A program made the translations under genes and the position numbers. Below the pieces are notes generated by a model. The model was not told where the DNA came from. It saw only the letters and a list, made by a program, of their open reading frames with translations, and did not search any database. This document shows positions 37,767 through 48,151 of a stretch of 64,000 bases of DNA, piece by piece (position 1 is the stretch's first letter; each line of letters starts with the position of its first letter). The DNA comes from Paralcaligenes sp. KSB-10 (lineage in GTDB: Bacteria; Pseudomonadota; Gammaproteobacteria; Burkholderiales; Burkholderiaceae_B). Location: contig NZ_CP089848.1 in the NCBI RefSeq assembly GCF_021266465.1, positions 2,108,001 to 2,172,000 on the forward strand. Reading direction: 5' to 3'.

Positions 37767-40700
37767 ATGGCGACTCATACTACCCCTACTCCCCGGCTTT
37801 CCTCCACCCAAACACTGCTCACGGCCTTGAAGCCGGGGCTGCGGCATGCCCATCCGACACCGCCGGGATCCGGCGACGCCTGGCTGCTGGCCGATCTCGC
37901 CCGCGCCTCCCGCCAAACCCTGGTGATCCTGTGCGCAAACCCTCTGGCAGCCCAGCGCCTGGCGGAAGAAACTCTGCTCTTTGCCCCAGAGCTGCGAATC
38001 CGCCAGTTACCCGACTGGGAGACACTGCCCTACGACAGCTTTTCACCGCACCAGGACTTGATTTCCGAGCGCCTGCATACCCTGCATGCCCTGATGCAGG
38101 AAACTGTCGATATTCTGACGGTACCGGTCACCACCGCGCTTTACCGCCTGCCTCCGCCGGCCTTCCTGGCCGCGTATACCTTCTCGTTCGAACAGGGCGA
38201 CCGCTTGAACGAAGAGGGCCTGCGCCGCCAACTGACGCTGGCCAACTATACCCACGTCACCCAGGTCACGGCGCCAGGCGAGTTCTGCATACGCGGCGGC
38301 CTGATCGACCTGTTCCCCATGGGATCGGTGCTGCCGTATCGCATCGACCTGTTCGACGACCAGATCGAATCCATACGCAGCTTCGACATCGATACGCAGC
38401 GCAGCGTCTATCCGGTCAAGGAAGTGCAGCTTCTTCCGGGGCGTGAATTTCCCATGGATGAAACGGCACGGAACAACTTCCGCGCCCGGTTTCGCGAAGT
38501 GTTCGAAGGCGATCCTTCACGTGCCACGCCTTATAAAGATATAGGCAATGGCATTCCTTTCGCGGGCGTCGAGTATTACCTGCCTTTGTTTTTCGACGAA
38601 ACGGCAACCCTGTTCGATTATCTGTCGGCGAATACGCTCACGGTCACGCTGGGCGATATCGATGAGGCAATACGACGCTTTCACCAGGATACGCATAGCC
38701 GCTATCAGTTCCTGAAAAGCGATCGTGAACGGCCGGTACTCGCGCCCAAGGAACTTTTCCTGGACGGCGAAGGGCTATACACGCGGCTCAAGTCCTTTGC
38801 GCGCCTGGCCCTGGTAGCCGACTCGGCACATCCCGATTTCACCGCGGCTCCCAATGTGGCGGTCGCACGGCGAGCCGACGATCCGCTTGCCCGCCTGCGC
38901 GCGCTGCTGGCCCAGAACCAGGGCCGCGTCGCGCTGTGCGCCGACTCGGCCGGCCGCCGCGAAACTTTGCTGCAAATGCTGGCGGAATTCGGCATCGCGC
39001 CGGAAACCCAGCCCGAATCGCTGCAGGATTTCTTGCAATCCACAAGCCGCTTTGGGCTGACGGTGGCGCCTCTGAGCACCGGTTTTGGCCTGGTTGCCGA
39101 ATCCATCACGCTACTGACCGAGAACGACCTTTATCCCAGCCAGGCGCACGGCACGCGGCGCGGACGGCGGGCGCAGGAGCGCAGCAGCAACGTCGAAGCC
39201 ATGGTGCGCGATCTGTCGGAACTGCGTGAAGGCAATCCCGTGGTTCACGCGCAGCATGGCATCGGCCGGTATCATGGCCTGGTGAACATGGATCTGGGCG
39301 AAGGCGAAATGGAGTTCCTGCATCTCCAGTATGCCAACGGCAGCACCTTGTATGTTCCCGTGGCCCAGCTCCACGTTATTTCCCGATACAGCGGCGCCGA
39401 TCCCGACCATGCCCCCTTGCACCAGTTGGGCTCGGGCCAATGGGACAAGGCGCGCCGCAAGGCCGCAAAGCAGGTACGCGATGCGGCCGCCGAGCTGCTT
39501 GCGCTATATGCGCTGCGTGCCGCGCGGGAAGGCTACGCGTTCACAATGCCTGCCCATGACTATCAGGCGTTTGTCGAGGGCTTCGGTTTCGAAGAAACTC
39601 CCGACCAGGCCGCGGCCATCGAAGCGGTCATCGGAGACATGACTTCAGGCCGCCCCATGGACCGCCTGGTATGCGGCGACGTGGGCTTCGGCAAAACCGA
39701 AGTGGCGCTGCGAGCCGCGTTCCTGGCCGTGCTCAACGGCAAGCAGGTCGCTATCTTGTGCCCCACGACACTGCTGGCCGAACAGCACGCTCAAACCTTT
39801 GCCGACCGGTTCGCGGACTGGCCCGTCAAACTGGCCGAGCTGTCGCGTTTCCGTTCGCCCAAAGAAGTCGGCGCCACGATTGAAGGATTGAATACCGGCC
39901 ATGTCGATATCGTCATCGGCACCCACAAGATTCTTTCCAAAGACATTAAATTCAAGCGCCTTGGACTGGTGATCATCGACGAGGAACATCGTTTCGGTGT
40001 GCGTCAAAAAGAAGCGCTCAAGGCCTTGCGCGCCGAAGTCGATGTGCTGACCCTCACCGCCACCCCCATACCCCGTACCCTGGGCATGTCGCTGGAAGGC
40101 ATTCGCGATTTTTCGGTCATCGCCACCGCGCCGCAAAAGCGCCTGGCCATCAAGACTTTTGTCCGTCGCGAAGACGGCAGCACCATACGCGAAGCCCTGC
40201 TGCGCGAGCTCAAGCGCGGAGGCCAGGTCTATTTCCTGCACAACGAAGTCGAAACCATTCACAACCGGCGCGCCAAGCTCGAAGAGCTGGTGCCCGAGGC
40301 GCGTATCGCAGTGGCTCACGGCCAGATGCCGGAGCGCGAACTCGAAGATGTGATGAAGGGGTTCTATCAGCAGCGCTTCAATGTCCTGCTCTGCACCACG
40401 ATTATCGAAACCGGTATCGATGTGCCCACCGCCAACACCATCGTGATCCATCGCGCCGACCGCCTCGGACTGGCGCAACTGCATCAGCTGCGCGGCCGCG
40501 TAGGCCGTTCGCACCATCAGGCGTATGCCTACCTGCTCACTCCCGGCGAAGATGCCATGACCAGCGGCGCCAAGAAACGCCTCGAAGCCATACAGGCCAT
40601 GGAAGAGCTCGGTTCGGGCTTCTACCTGGCCATGCACGATCTTGAAATACGCGGCACGGGTGAGGTACTGGGAGAATCCCAATCCGGCAATATTCATGAA

Positions 40701-41225
40701 ATCGGCTTTTCCATGTATTCGGAAATGCTCAATACCGCCGTGCGCGCCCTCAAAGCGGGCGAAGAGCCGGACCTGGAATCTCCGTTTGCCGTGTCATGCG
40801 AAGTCAATCTGCATGCCTCCGCCCTGCTGCCGGCCGACTATTGCCCGGACGTGCATGCCCGCCTGGGCCTGTACAAGAAGCTCGCGCACGCAAGCCACGA
40901 CGACGAGCTGATCACCATCCAGGAAGAACTGATAGACCGCTACGGCAAGCTGCCCGAAGCCGCGCAAACCTTGCTGGCCACTCACCGCCTGCGCCTGAAT
41001 GCGGAACCGCTCGGCGTCATAAAAATCGATGCCAGCGAAACACAGGCGCTGATCCAGTTCTCGGCCAAACCCAATGTCGACCCTCTGCGCATTATCGAAC
41101 TCGTCCAAAAACAAAGGCAAGTAAAATTGGCCGGACAGGACAAGCTCAGGATCGAAATCAAGGAAGACCAGCAAATCTCCGCCCGCATCGACGCAGTGCG
41201 CAATGTCCTTCGAGCCCTGGCATGA
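37767..41225 (+). CDS. mfd: Transcription-repair coupling factor Mfd
   Basis: 1152 residues. N-terminal UvrB-homology modules, then the RNA-polymerase-interacting domain (GNPVVHAQHGIGRYHGLVNM, ~490-510), and the translocase: Walker A GDVGFGKTEVALRAAF (~634), DEEHRFGVRQKE, TATPIPRTLGMSLEGIRDFS, QLRGRVGRSHHQAYAYLL. The C-terminal TRCF domain (ASALLPADYCPDVHARLGLY) binds UvrA when exposed. Displaces stalled RNA polymerase and recruits excision repair. Full length. Followed by serB at 42 bp. Confidence 0.97.
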   Translation: MATHTTPTPRLSSTQTLLTALKPGLRHAHPTPPGSGDAWLLADLARASRQTLVILCANPLAAQRLAEETLLFAPELRIRQLPDWETLPYDSFSPHQDLISERLHTLHALMQETVDILTVPVTTALYRLPPPAFLAAYTFSFEQGDRLNEEGLRRQLTLANYTHVTQVTAPGEFCIRGGLIDLFPMGSVLPYRIDLFDDQIESIRSFDIDTQRSVYPVKEVQLLPGREFPMDETARNNFRARFREVFEGDPSRATPYKDIGNGIPFAGVEYYLPLFFDETATLFDYLSANTLTVTLGDIDEAIRRFHQDTHSRYQFLKSDRERPVLAPKELFLDGEGLYTRLKSFARLALVADSAHPDFTAAPNVAVARRADDPLARLRALLAQNQGRVALCADSAGRRETLLQMLAEFGIAPETQPESLQDFLQSTSRFGLTVAPLSTGFGLVAESITLLTENDLYPSQAHGTRRGRRAQERSSNVEAMVRDLSELREGNPVVHAQHGIGRYHGLVNMDLGEGEMEFLHLQYANGSTLYVPVAQLHVISRYSGADPDHAPLHQLGSGQWDKARRKAAKQVRDAAAELLALYALRAAREGYAFTMPAHDYQAFVEGFGFEETPDQAAAIEAVIGDMTSGRPMDRLVCGDVGFGKTEVALRAAFLAVLNGKQVAILCPTTLLAEQHAQTFADRFADWPVKLAELSRFRSPKEVGATIEGLNTGHVDIVIGTHKILSKDIKFKRLGLVIIDEEHRFGVRQKEALKALRAEVDVLTLTATPIPRTLGMSLEGIRDFSVIATAPQKRLAIKTFVRREDGSTIREALLRELKRGGQVYFLHNEVETIHNRRAKLEELVPEARIAVAHGQMPERELEDVMKGFYQQRFNVLLCTTIIETGIDVPTANTIVIHRADRLGLAQLHQLRGRVGRSHHQAYAYLLTPGEDAMTSGAKKRLEAIQAMEELGSGFYLAMHDLEIRGTGEVLGESQSGNIHEIGFSMYSEMLNTAVRALKAGEEPDLESPFAVSCEVNLHASALLPADYCPDVHARLGLYKKLAHASHDDELITIQEELIDRYGKLPEAAQTLLATHRLRLNAEPLGVIKIDASETQALIQFSAKPNVDPLRIIELVQKQRQVKLAGQDKLRIEIKEDQQISARIDAVRNVLRALA

Positions 41226-41267
41226 CATTGCGCAAAAGCAGCCCCTACCACCACATCACCTGATCTC

Positions 41268-42113
41268 ATGACGCATCTGATACTACAAGCACCGAACCTC
41301 AACGCTGCCGACACCGAAAAAATCGCCGCCATCGCGCAGGCAGGCGGGCTTCAGAATATCGACAACACGGCAGTACGCCTGCTGGACGTCGATCCAGGCG
41401 AACAAGCCGAGGTCGCGCAATGCTGCGCCACGCTGGGAATTGACTATGCCTATATCGACCGTCCGGCACGACTGAGCGATTGCAAGGTGCTGGCCACCGA
41501 TATGGACTCCACCCTGATCAATATCGAATGCATCGACGAGATTGCCGATATGGTGGGCCGCAAGGCCGAGGTGGCCGCCATTACCGAAGCGGCCATGCGC
41601 GGTGAAATCAGCGATTTTTCGGAAAGCCTCAGGCGCAGGGTCGGCCTGCTTGCCGGCGTGCCCGCAGCCGCCCTGGAGCGCGTCTACACCGAACGGCTGC
41701 GCTTGAACGCGGGAGCCGAAAAACTGATCGCATCAGCCAAGGCAGCCGGTTTGAAAACCATGCTGGTATCGGGCGGCTTCACCTTTTTTACCGAGCGCCT
41801 GCAACAGCGACTGGGCCTGGATGCCACCCATGCGAATGTACTGGAAATCCAAAATGGCGCGCTCACCGGCAAAGTGCTCGGAGACATCGTCGACGCCCAG
41901 GCCAAAGCCGATCATTTGCGGGCGCTGGCGCAAGACACCGGAGCAAGCGCCGACCAGATCATAGCGCTCGGCGATGGCGCCAACGACCTGAAAATGCTGG
42001 CCCTGGCACACTATTCGGTCGCATACCGCGCCAAGCCGGTAGTTCGCCAGCAAACCAATTTCGCTCTCAACTTCAGCGGCCTGGATGCCGTGTTGAACTG
42101 GTTCAATGCATAA
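41268..42113 (+). CDS. serB: Phosphoserine phosphatase SerB
   Basis: 281 residues. An N-terminal ACT-like region (~1-75) is followed by a HAD phosphatase core: nucleophile and acid Asp in VLATDMDSTLINIECIDEIA, motif II MLVSGGFTFFTERL, motif III Lys in DAQAKADHLR, and GDGANDLKMLALAHYSVAYR. Last step of serine synthesis. Same strand as mfd; convergent with the DUF2818-like gene across an 89-bp gap that, unlike the other convergent gaps here, holds no long hairpin. Confidence 0.95.
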   Translation: MTHLILQAPNLNAADTEKIAAIAQAGGLQNIDNTAVRLLDVDPGEQAEVAQCCATLGIDYAYIDRPARLSDCKVLATDMDSTLINIECIDEIADMVGRKAEVAAITEAAMRGEISDFSESLRRRVGLLAGVPAAALERVYTERLRLNAGAEKLIASAKAAGLKTMLVSGGFTFFTERLQQRLGLDATHANVLEIQNGALTGKVLGDIVDAQAKADHLRALAQDTGASADQIIALGDGANDLKMLALAHYSVAYRAKPVVRQQTNFALNFSGLDAVLNWFNA

Positions 42114-42202
42114 ACCATAAGTGTGTTGTGACCGGCCGGCGTGGTCAGTAAGGCCCCGCGAACTGAATGACGCCGGGAGGCACCTCTTGCGGGTACCCGC
42201 CC

Positions 42203-42739
42203 TTACGATTTCTTGCGGCGATGCAGCAGATAGCGGTAGACAAAACCCGGATAACCCAGCACCAGGAACAGGCTGAGCGTCACCACATAGAACTCCCAGG
42301 TCTGTTGAAATGCGTTGCCTATGTTTGCCTCGAAGGCAAAACCCAGCGTGCCTACCAGGGCGTAGAAAACCAGCACTTCGATAAGACGCACGAAAAAGGA
42401 CTTATTGAGTTCATGCCCTTTATTGCGCCAGCCCGAATACCCCAGCAACAAGGCCACCACCGCAAACACCCCAATTACTTTCAGCAGGAACAGCGCAGCC
42501 GAGGCCACGTCGGAGCCGCTGACAAAGGTCCGGCCAATCAGCGCCAGGGCGGCGTAACCCAGCGCCACCAACAGCAAAAAGAAAACCAGGGATTCGATCC
42601 AGCGCAGCCAGGCCGGGCGCTTGTGTTCGCCAATCTGCACCCAGGGCAGTACGAGAAAAGACCGCTCCACCACAAAGGGCAGATTGGCCGTCACGAGTGC
42701 AAGCGCTATTAATATCCAAACGGCCGACGACTGATCCAT
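42203..42739 (-). CDS. DUF2818-like membrane protein with apparent internal duplication
   Basis: 178 residues with about five membrane segments. The ends match DUF2818 proteins that follow nuoN in Betaproteobacteria (MDQSSAVWILIALALVTANL...; WEFYVVTLSLFLVLGYPGFV, then YRYLLHRRK). Those I recall are about 100 residues. Here a middle block adds ~80 residues, and KRPAWLRWIESLVFFLLLVA (~41-60) resembles NKSFFVRLIEVLVFYALVGT (~112-131), suggesting a duplicated helix pair. Function unknown; position at the end of the complex I operon suggests an accessory role. The size comparison is from memory. Confidence 0.75.
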   Translation of the reverse strand: MDQSSAVWILIALALVTANLPFVVERSFLVLPWVQIGEHKRPAWLRWIESLVFFLLLVALGYAALALIGRTFVSGSDVASAALFLLKVIGVFAVVALLLGYSGWRNKGHELNKSFFVRLIEVLVFYALVGTLGFAFEANIGNAFQQTWEFYVVTLSLFLVLGYPGFVYRYLLHRRKKS

Positions 42740-42763
42740 GCCCTTCCTTGAAACCTCTGCTCA

Positions 42764-42788
42764 TGGGCGGGCACAAGGCCCACCCCTA
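42764..42788. repeat. Short REP-like palindrome, copy 2
   Basis: GGGCGGGCACAAGGCCCACC (42766-42785) folds as GGGTGGGC-CTTGT-GCCCGCCC on the minus strand, with one mismatch. The shared 17-mer also occurs at 29264-29280. It lies in the 63-bp gap between nuoN and the DUF2818-like gene, where it may attenuate transcription at the end of the nuo operon. Confidence 0.5.
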
Positions 42789-42802
42789 CTGAAATGAAAC
42801 AT

Positions 42803-44293
42803 TCAAAACTTCAATGAACTTTCAACCACCTTGATGCATAAGGCCATCAAGCCACCAGGCAGGATACCGAACAGCAATAGCAGCAAACCGTTCAGAGACA
42901 TCAAACCTCGAGGGATCACGCCATTGCCGCTCTGGATCTCGACGGCATCGCTATCGGGTTCGTCGAAATAAGCCACCTTGACGACACGCAAGTAGAAAAA
43001 TGCGCCAATCAGGGAAAACATGACGGCCACGACGGCAATCGCCACATGGTTGGCACCGATCAGCACTTGCAGCACGCTGAGTTTCGCATAGAATCCGGCA
43101 AAAGGCGGAATCCCCGCCAAGGAAAACATCGATGCCAGCAAGGCACCGGCCAACACGGGACTGCGCCGGTTCAAGCCTTTGAGATCGGCGATTTCAGCGC
43201 ATTCGAAGCCCTTGCCGCTTAACAGCACAATAAGGCCGAAGGTGATCGACGTTGAAAAGACATAAATGAGCAGATAAAACAGCGAGGCGCCATAGGCCGT
43301 CTCAATGACCTGCAAGTGGCCAGGCACGACCCCCGACAGCAAACCCAGGAACACATAGCCCATGTGTGAAATCATGGAATAGGCCAGCATGCGCTTGAAG
43401 TTCGTTTGGGCAATGGCCACGATATTGCCGACCCCCAGAGACAGCACAGCCAGGATCAGCAACATCGGCTGCCAGTCGAGCGCAATGCCATGCAGGCCCT
43501 GGATAAGAAAGCGCAGCATTACGGCAAATGCCGCCAGGTAGGGAGTGGTTCCCAGAACAAGAGTGACCGCGGTGGGCGAGCCATCGTAGACATCGGGCAC
43601 CCACATATGAAACGGCACCACCCCCATCTTGAAGGCAAAGGCCGCAACAATGAATACCACCCCGAAAACCAGGGGCAGGCGCTGGGCTTTGCCGCTGCTT
43701 ATGACTTGCGCGACTTGCTCCAGGTCGAGGTGCCCCGTTGCTCCGTATATCATCGATATGCCGTAGAGCAAAATGCCCGATGCCAATGCGCCCAGCACAA
43801 AATACTTCATGGCGGCTTCAATGGCAGCGGTATTGTCGCGGCGCAGGGCAATCAAGGCATACAGGGCAAAGGACATCAGTTCGATGCCCAGATAAATCGT
43901 GAGCATGCTCCCGGCCGAAATCATGACCATCTGCCCGAGCAGGGTCAGCAGGCTCAGGCAATAGAACTCGCCGCCGCTGCGCAGTACATCATTCTGTTCG
44001 GCATAATCGCGGCCATATATGAGCACCGCCGCCACCGCAAGGTACGACGCTATTTTAAGAAGATGAGATAAGGAATCGGCCACATACAAGCCGTGGAACG
44101 CGTGGCCCGAAACGCCCTCGTGCCATTGCCACAATGAAACCGCCGTCATGACGATCAGGGAGCCGATGGTCAGCAGAAAGGTCAGGTGACGCTCTTTCGA
44201 CTTGTTGAAGGCATCGAACATCAATACCACTGCCGCCAGCACCAGTAGCAGAATCTCGGGAGTCGCCAAGGCTAATTGAAATGGATTTTGCAT
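42803..44293 (-). CDS. nuoN: NADH-quinone oxidoreductase subunit N
   Basis: 496 residues, about fourteen membrane helices of the antiporter-like family. Conserved Glu in [20 protein letters not shown], and Lys in [20 protein letters not shown], both part of the proton path. Last subunit of the 14-gene complex I operon; 12 bp after nuoM. Confidence 0.96.
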   Translation of the reverse strand: MQNPFQLALATPEILLLVLAAVVLMFDAFNKSKERHLTFLLTIGSLIVMTAVSLWQWHEGVSGHAFHGLYVADSLSHLLKIASYLAVAAVLIYGRDYAEQNDVLRSGGEFYCLSLLTLLGQMVMISAGSMLTIYLGIELMSFALYALIALRRDNTAAIEAAMKYFVLGALASGILLYGISMIYGATGHLDLEQVAQVISSGKAQRLPLVFGVVFIVAAFAFKMGVVPFHMWVPDVYDGSPTAVTLVLGTTPYLAAFAVMLRFLIQGLHGIALDWQPMLLILAVLSLGVGNIVAIAQTNFKRMLAYSMISHMGYVFLGLLSGVVPGHLQVIETAYGASLFYLLIYVFSTSITFGLIVLLSGKGFECAEIADLKGLNRRSPVLAGALLASMFSLAGIPPFAGFYAKLSVLQVLIGANHVAIAVVAVMFSLIGAFFYLRVVKVAYFDEPDSDAVEIQSGNGVIPRGLMSLNGLLLLLFGILPGGLMALCIKVVESSLKF

Positions 44294-44305
44294 AGTGATC
44301 TAGGC

Positions 44306-45805
44306 CTACAGTTTCGAAATGGAGACGTGTTGCAACAAGGCCTGAACCGACACGTGCATGACATCTGTGAATGGTTTGGGATAGATCCCCATAAACAATA
44401 CCAATATCGCCATAATGCCCATTATGAAAAACTCGCGCTTGCTCAAGTCAGTCATGGCTTTGACACGCTCGTTTGCAATTCCTCCGAAAGCCACGCGCTT
44501 GAGCATCCACAAGGAGTAGGAAGCCCCCCAGATCAAGGCGGTAGCCGCCAGAAGCCCGATCCAGAAATTATGTTCGACCGCCCCCATGATGACCGTGAAC
44601 TCGCCAACGAACCCGCTGGTGGCGGGCAAGCCGCAATTGGCCATGGAAAACAGCACAAAGAACGCCACGAAACGCGGCATGGTGTTGATGACACCGCCGT
44701 AATCGGCAATGCGGCGCGTGTGCATCCGATCGTACAGCACGCCTATGCACAGGAACATGGCGGCCGATACGAAGCCGTGCGAGATCATTTGCACAATCGC
44801 ACCCTCGAGGCCGGCGGTATTGAATATAAAGAAGCCCAGGGTGACGAAGCCCATGTGCGCGACCGACGAATAAGCAACCAGCTTTTTCATGTCGTCTTGC
44901 ACTATGGCCACCAGGCCGATGTATATCACCGCAATGATGGACAAGGCAATCATCAGCCCCGCCAGGCTATGCGAAGCGTCGGGCGCGATCGGCAGGGAAA
45001 ACCGCATGAACCCGTAGGCACCCAGCTTCAGCATGATGGCCGCCAGCACGACCGAACCGCCCGTTGGCGCTTCAACGTGCGCGTCGGGCAGCCAGGTATG
45101 CACCGGCCACATCGGTATCTTGACGGCGAACGACGCCAGCAGGGCAATGAATACGAGGATCTGCGGCGTATAACCCAGCTTGGTCTGCTGCCAGGTGAGG
45201 ATATCGAACGAACCGCCCGATGCATGCCACAAATACAGGAACGCGATCAGTGTCAGCAAGGAACCCAGCAAGGTGTACAAAAAGAACTTGAAGGCGGCGT
45301 ACACGCGGTTCGGACCGCCCCACGCCCCGATGATGATGTACATCGGTATCAGCGTGGCTTCAAAGAACACGTAGAACAGCATGCCGTCGAGCGCCGCGAA
45401 TACACCGACCATGAATCCCGACAGAATCAGGAAGGCGGCCATATATTGCGCCACACGCTGAGTCACCGATTCCCAGCCCGCCAGCACCACGATCACCGTG
45501 ATGAACGAAGTCAGCAAAACGAACCACAAGGAAATGCCGTCCACACCCAGGTGGTAATTGATGGCGAAAGTCGCGATCCAGGGAACGTTCTCGACGAACT
45601 GCATATCGGCGGTTGCCGAATTGAACCCGGTATAAAGCGGCAGCGTAACCAGAAAGCCCAGCACCGCCCCCGCCAGCGCAAGCTTGCGCGTGAACTGAGG
45701 CCGGTCGTCGCTGCCCAGCAGCAATACAAACAAGCCCGCCACAATCGGTACGAAAATTGAAAGCGTCAGCCAAGGAATAGTAGAAGATGCCATATCGCCA
45801 GCCAT
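44306..45805 (-). CDS. nuoM: NADH-quinone oxidoreductase subunit M
   Basis: 499 residues from ATG 45805, which overlaps the nuoL stop by one base (TGATG); ATG 45793 would give 495. Antiporter-like membrane subunit with FFEATLIPMYIIIGAWGG (conserved Glu) and KIPMWPVHTWLPDAHVEAPT (conserved Lys and His). Pumps protons in the membrane arm of complex I. Confidence 0.96.
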   Translation of the reverse strand: MAGDMASSTIPWLTLSIFVPIVAGLFVLLLGSDDRPQFTRKLALAGAVLGFLVTLPLYTGFNSATADMQFVENVPWIATFAINYHLGVDGISLWFVLLTSFITVIVVLAGWESVTQRVAQYMAAFLILSGFMVGVFAALDGMLFYVFFEATLIPMYIIIGAWGGPNRVYAAFKFFLYTLLGSLLTLIAFLYLWHASGGSFDILTWQQTKLGYTPQILVFIALLASFAVKIPMWPVHTWLPDAHVEAPTGGSVVLAAIMLKLGAYGFMRFSLPIAPDASHSLAGLMIALSIIAVIYIGLVAIVQDDMKKLVAYSSVAHMGFVTLGFFIFNTAGLEGAIVQMISHGFVSAAMFLCIGVLYDRMHTRRIADYGGVINTMPRFVAFFVLFSMANCGLPATSGFVGEFTVIMGAVEHNFWIGLLAATALIWGASYSLWMLKRVAFGGIANERVKAMTDLSKREFFIMGIMAILVLFMGIYPKPFTDVMHVSVQALLQHVSISKL

Positions 45806-47826
45806 CAGTGAACCGTCAGCACGAAAAAGGTTATAAGAGCCATGATGCCGATGATCATCGCAAAGGCGTAGTGATAAATGAACCCGGACTGGACCAGGCG
45901 GCCGATCGCCGCGGTCCAGCCCACTACACGGGCACTACCGTTGATAAAGCCGTCGATCATCGCGCGATCGCCGCCCTGCCAGAGGCCGCGCCCCAGGCAG
46001 CGGGCGCCGCGCGCCACGATCTGTTCGTTGAACCAGTCCGCATAATATTTGTTATTGAGCACAGTATTGAGCCCGGCCAGTTTGCTCTGGATGGCTGCCG
46101 GCACCTTGAGATTGACCAGATAGCAGTACCACGCCACGACCAGACCCGCGATCATCAGCCAGAATGCGGTCGATGTGAAGCCGTGCAAGGCATAAGCCAC
46201 CCAGCCGTGCCAATGTTCGGCCAGATCGGCCATCGCCGGATGTTGCGGCAAGACCGCGATCGCGTTCTTGAAGTAGCCGCCGAATAACAAGGGGTCGATG
46301 AACAGCGCCCCCGCAACGATCGATGGGATGGCCAGCAAAATCAAAGGCAAGGTAACGACCCAGGGCGACTCGTGCGGTATTCCGCCGTGATGCCCGTCGT
46401 GCCCGTCGGAGTCTCCATGCCCGTCCGCATGCGCCTCGTGCCCATGGCCGCTGGTATCGAAGCGTTCCTTGCCGTGAAAAACCACGAAGTACACACGGAA
46501 CGAATACAAGGACGTCACGAAGACGCCGATCAGTGTGGCGTAATAGGCAAAGCCCGCTCCCCAGACGTTCGCCGCGCCGGCGGCTTCAATGATGTGTTCT
46601 TTGGAATAGAACCCGGCGAAGAACGGCGTACCCACCAGCGCCAGGGTGCCCAGCAGAAAGGTAATCGCGGTAACCGGCATGTATTTGCGCAGGCCGCCCA
46701 TATTGCGGATGTCCTGATCGTGATGCATGCCGATAATGACCGAACCTGCCGCCAGGAACAGCAGCGCCTTGAAAAAAGCGTGCGTCATCAGGTGGAAGAT
46801 GGCGACCGAATACGCCGAGGCGCCCAGCGCCACGGTCATATAGCCCAGCTGCGACAGAGTCGAATAGGCAATGACGCGCTTGATGTCCGTTTGAACAATG
46901 CCCAATATGCCCATGAACAAGGCGCCAATCGCACCAATGATGATCATGAACGACAGGGCCGTTGAAGAATGCTCGAAAACCGGCGAAAAACGGGCCACCA
47001 TGAAGATGCCCGCCGTGACCATGGTGGCGGCGTGGATCAAAGCCGAGATCGGCGTGGGGCCTTCCATGGAATCGGGCAGCCAGGTATGCAAAGGCACTTG
47101 CGCCGATTTGCCCATGGCGCCGACGAACAATGAAATACACGCCACGGTAAGCAATTGCCAATCCGTCCCGGGAAAGGCGACGCCGGCCAGCTTGTCGGCC
47201 TGGCCGAAAATATCGCCGTAGTGCATGCTGCCCGTATAGGCAAACAGCAAGCCTATGCCCAATATAAAACCGAAGTCGCCCACGCGGTTGACCAGGAACG
47301 CCTTCAGGCTGGCGAAAATGGCGGTTGGCCGGGTATACCAGAAGCCGATCAGCAAATAAGACACCAGGCCTACCGCCTCCCAGCCAAAGAACAGCTGCAG
47401 CATGTTATTGGACATGACCAGCATCAGCATGGAGAAGGTAAACAGCGATATATACGAAAAGAAACGCTGGTAACCGGGATCGTCCGCCATATAGCCGATG
47501 GTATAGATGTGCACCATCAGCGATACGAAGGTCACCACCGTCATCATCAGTGCCGACAAGGGGTCGATCAGGAAGCCGATGTTCAGCTGGGCGTGGCCGA
47601 TAACGCTCCAGGTGTAGATAGTCCCGTCGAACGTGTGGCCGGCCAGCACCTGGAACAGCACGACCACCGAACCTATGAAGGAAATGGCAACGCCGACGAT
47701 CGTGATGTAGTGGGAGGCCGCGCGGCCTACCTGACGCCCCAGAAAATTGGTGCCGAACAAGCCGGCCAGCAAGGCGCCAACGAGCGGCGCCAGGGCGATA
47801 ACAAGATATAGAGTAGGTGAATTCAT
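45805..47826 (-). CDS. nuoL: NADH-quinone oxidoreductase subunit L
   Basis: 673 residues. Distal antiporter-like subunit with FFGWEAVGLVSYLLIGFWYT and AQVPLHTWLPDSMEGPTPIS, plus the long lateral helix at the C-terminus. Odd feature: a His- and Asp-rich loop around residues 460-490 (TSGHGHEAHADGHGDSDGHD then GHHGG) between membrane segments. Such stretches resemble metal-binding loops; whether it binds metal here is unknown. 16 bp after nuoK. Confidence 0.96.
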   Translation of the reverse strand: MNSPTLYLVIALAPLVGALLAGLFGTNFLGRQVGRAASHYITIVGVAISFIGSVVVLFQVLAGHTFDGTIYTWSVIGHAQLNIGFLIDPLSALMMTVVTFVSLMVHIYTIGYMADDPGYQRFFSYISLFTFSMLMLVMSNNMLQLFFGWEAVGLVSYLLIGFWYTRPTAIFASLKAFLVNRVGDFGFILGIGLLFAYTGSMHYGDIFGQADKLAGVAFPGTDWQLLTVACISLFVGAMGKSAQVPLHTWLPDSMEGPTPISALIHAATMVTAGIFMVARFSPVFEHSSTALSFMIIIGAIGALFMGILGIVQTDIKRVIAYSTLSQLGYMTVALGASAYSVAIFHLMTHAFFKALLFLAAGSVIIGMHHDQDIRNMGGLRKYMPVTAITFLLGTLALVGTPFFAGFYSKEHIIEAAGAANVWGAGFAYYATLIGVFVTSLYSFRVYFVVFHGKERFDTSGHGHEAHADGHGDSDGHDGHHGGIPHESPWVVTLPLILLAIPSIVAGALFIDPLLFGGYFKNAIAVLPQHPAMADLAEHWHGWVAYALHGFTSTAFWLMIAGLVVAWYCYLVNLKVPAAIQSKLAGLNTVLNNKYYADWFNEQIVARGARCLGRGLWQGGDRAMIDGFINGSARVVGWTAAIGRLVQSGFIYHYAFAMIIGIMALITFFVLTVH

Positions 47827-47842
47827 ATTCTATGCAGTCCCA

Positions 47843-48151
47843 TCAACCCTTGAGATGATCGAGTTCTTCGACATTGATCGTATTCAGATTGCGGAACAGC
47901 AACACCAGAATAGCCAGGCCGATGGCCGCTTCGGCGGCCGCCACGGTCAGGATGAAAAAGACAAACACCTGACCTGCGGGATCCCCGAACCAACTGGAAA
48001 ATGCCACGAAATTGATGTTTACCGCCAAGAGCATGAGCTCGATCGACATCAGCAAGATGATCAGATTGCGGCGGTTCAGAAAAAAACCGAAGATGCCGAT
48101 CGCAAACAAAATTGCGCCCAGTATCAGGTAATGAGCCAGAGTAATTGTCAT
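47843..48151 (-). CDS. nuoK: NADH-quinone oxidoreductase subunit K
   Basis: 102 residues, three membrane helices. Begins [20 protein letters not shown] and carries the two conserved Glu residues: one in [17 protein letters not shown] and one in [16 protein letters not shown]. Related to MrpC antiporter subunits. Overlaps nuoJ by 4 bases. Confidence 0.96.
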   Translation of the reverse strand: MTITLAHYLILGAILFAIGIFGFFLNRRNLIILLMSIELMLLAVNINFVAFSSWFGDPAGQVFVFFILTVAAAEAAIGLAILVLLFRNLNTINVEELDHLKG

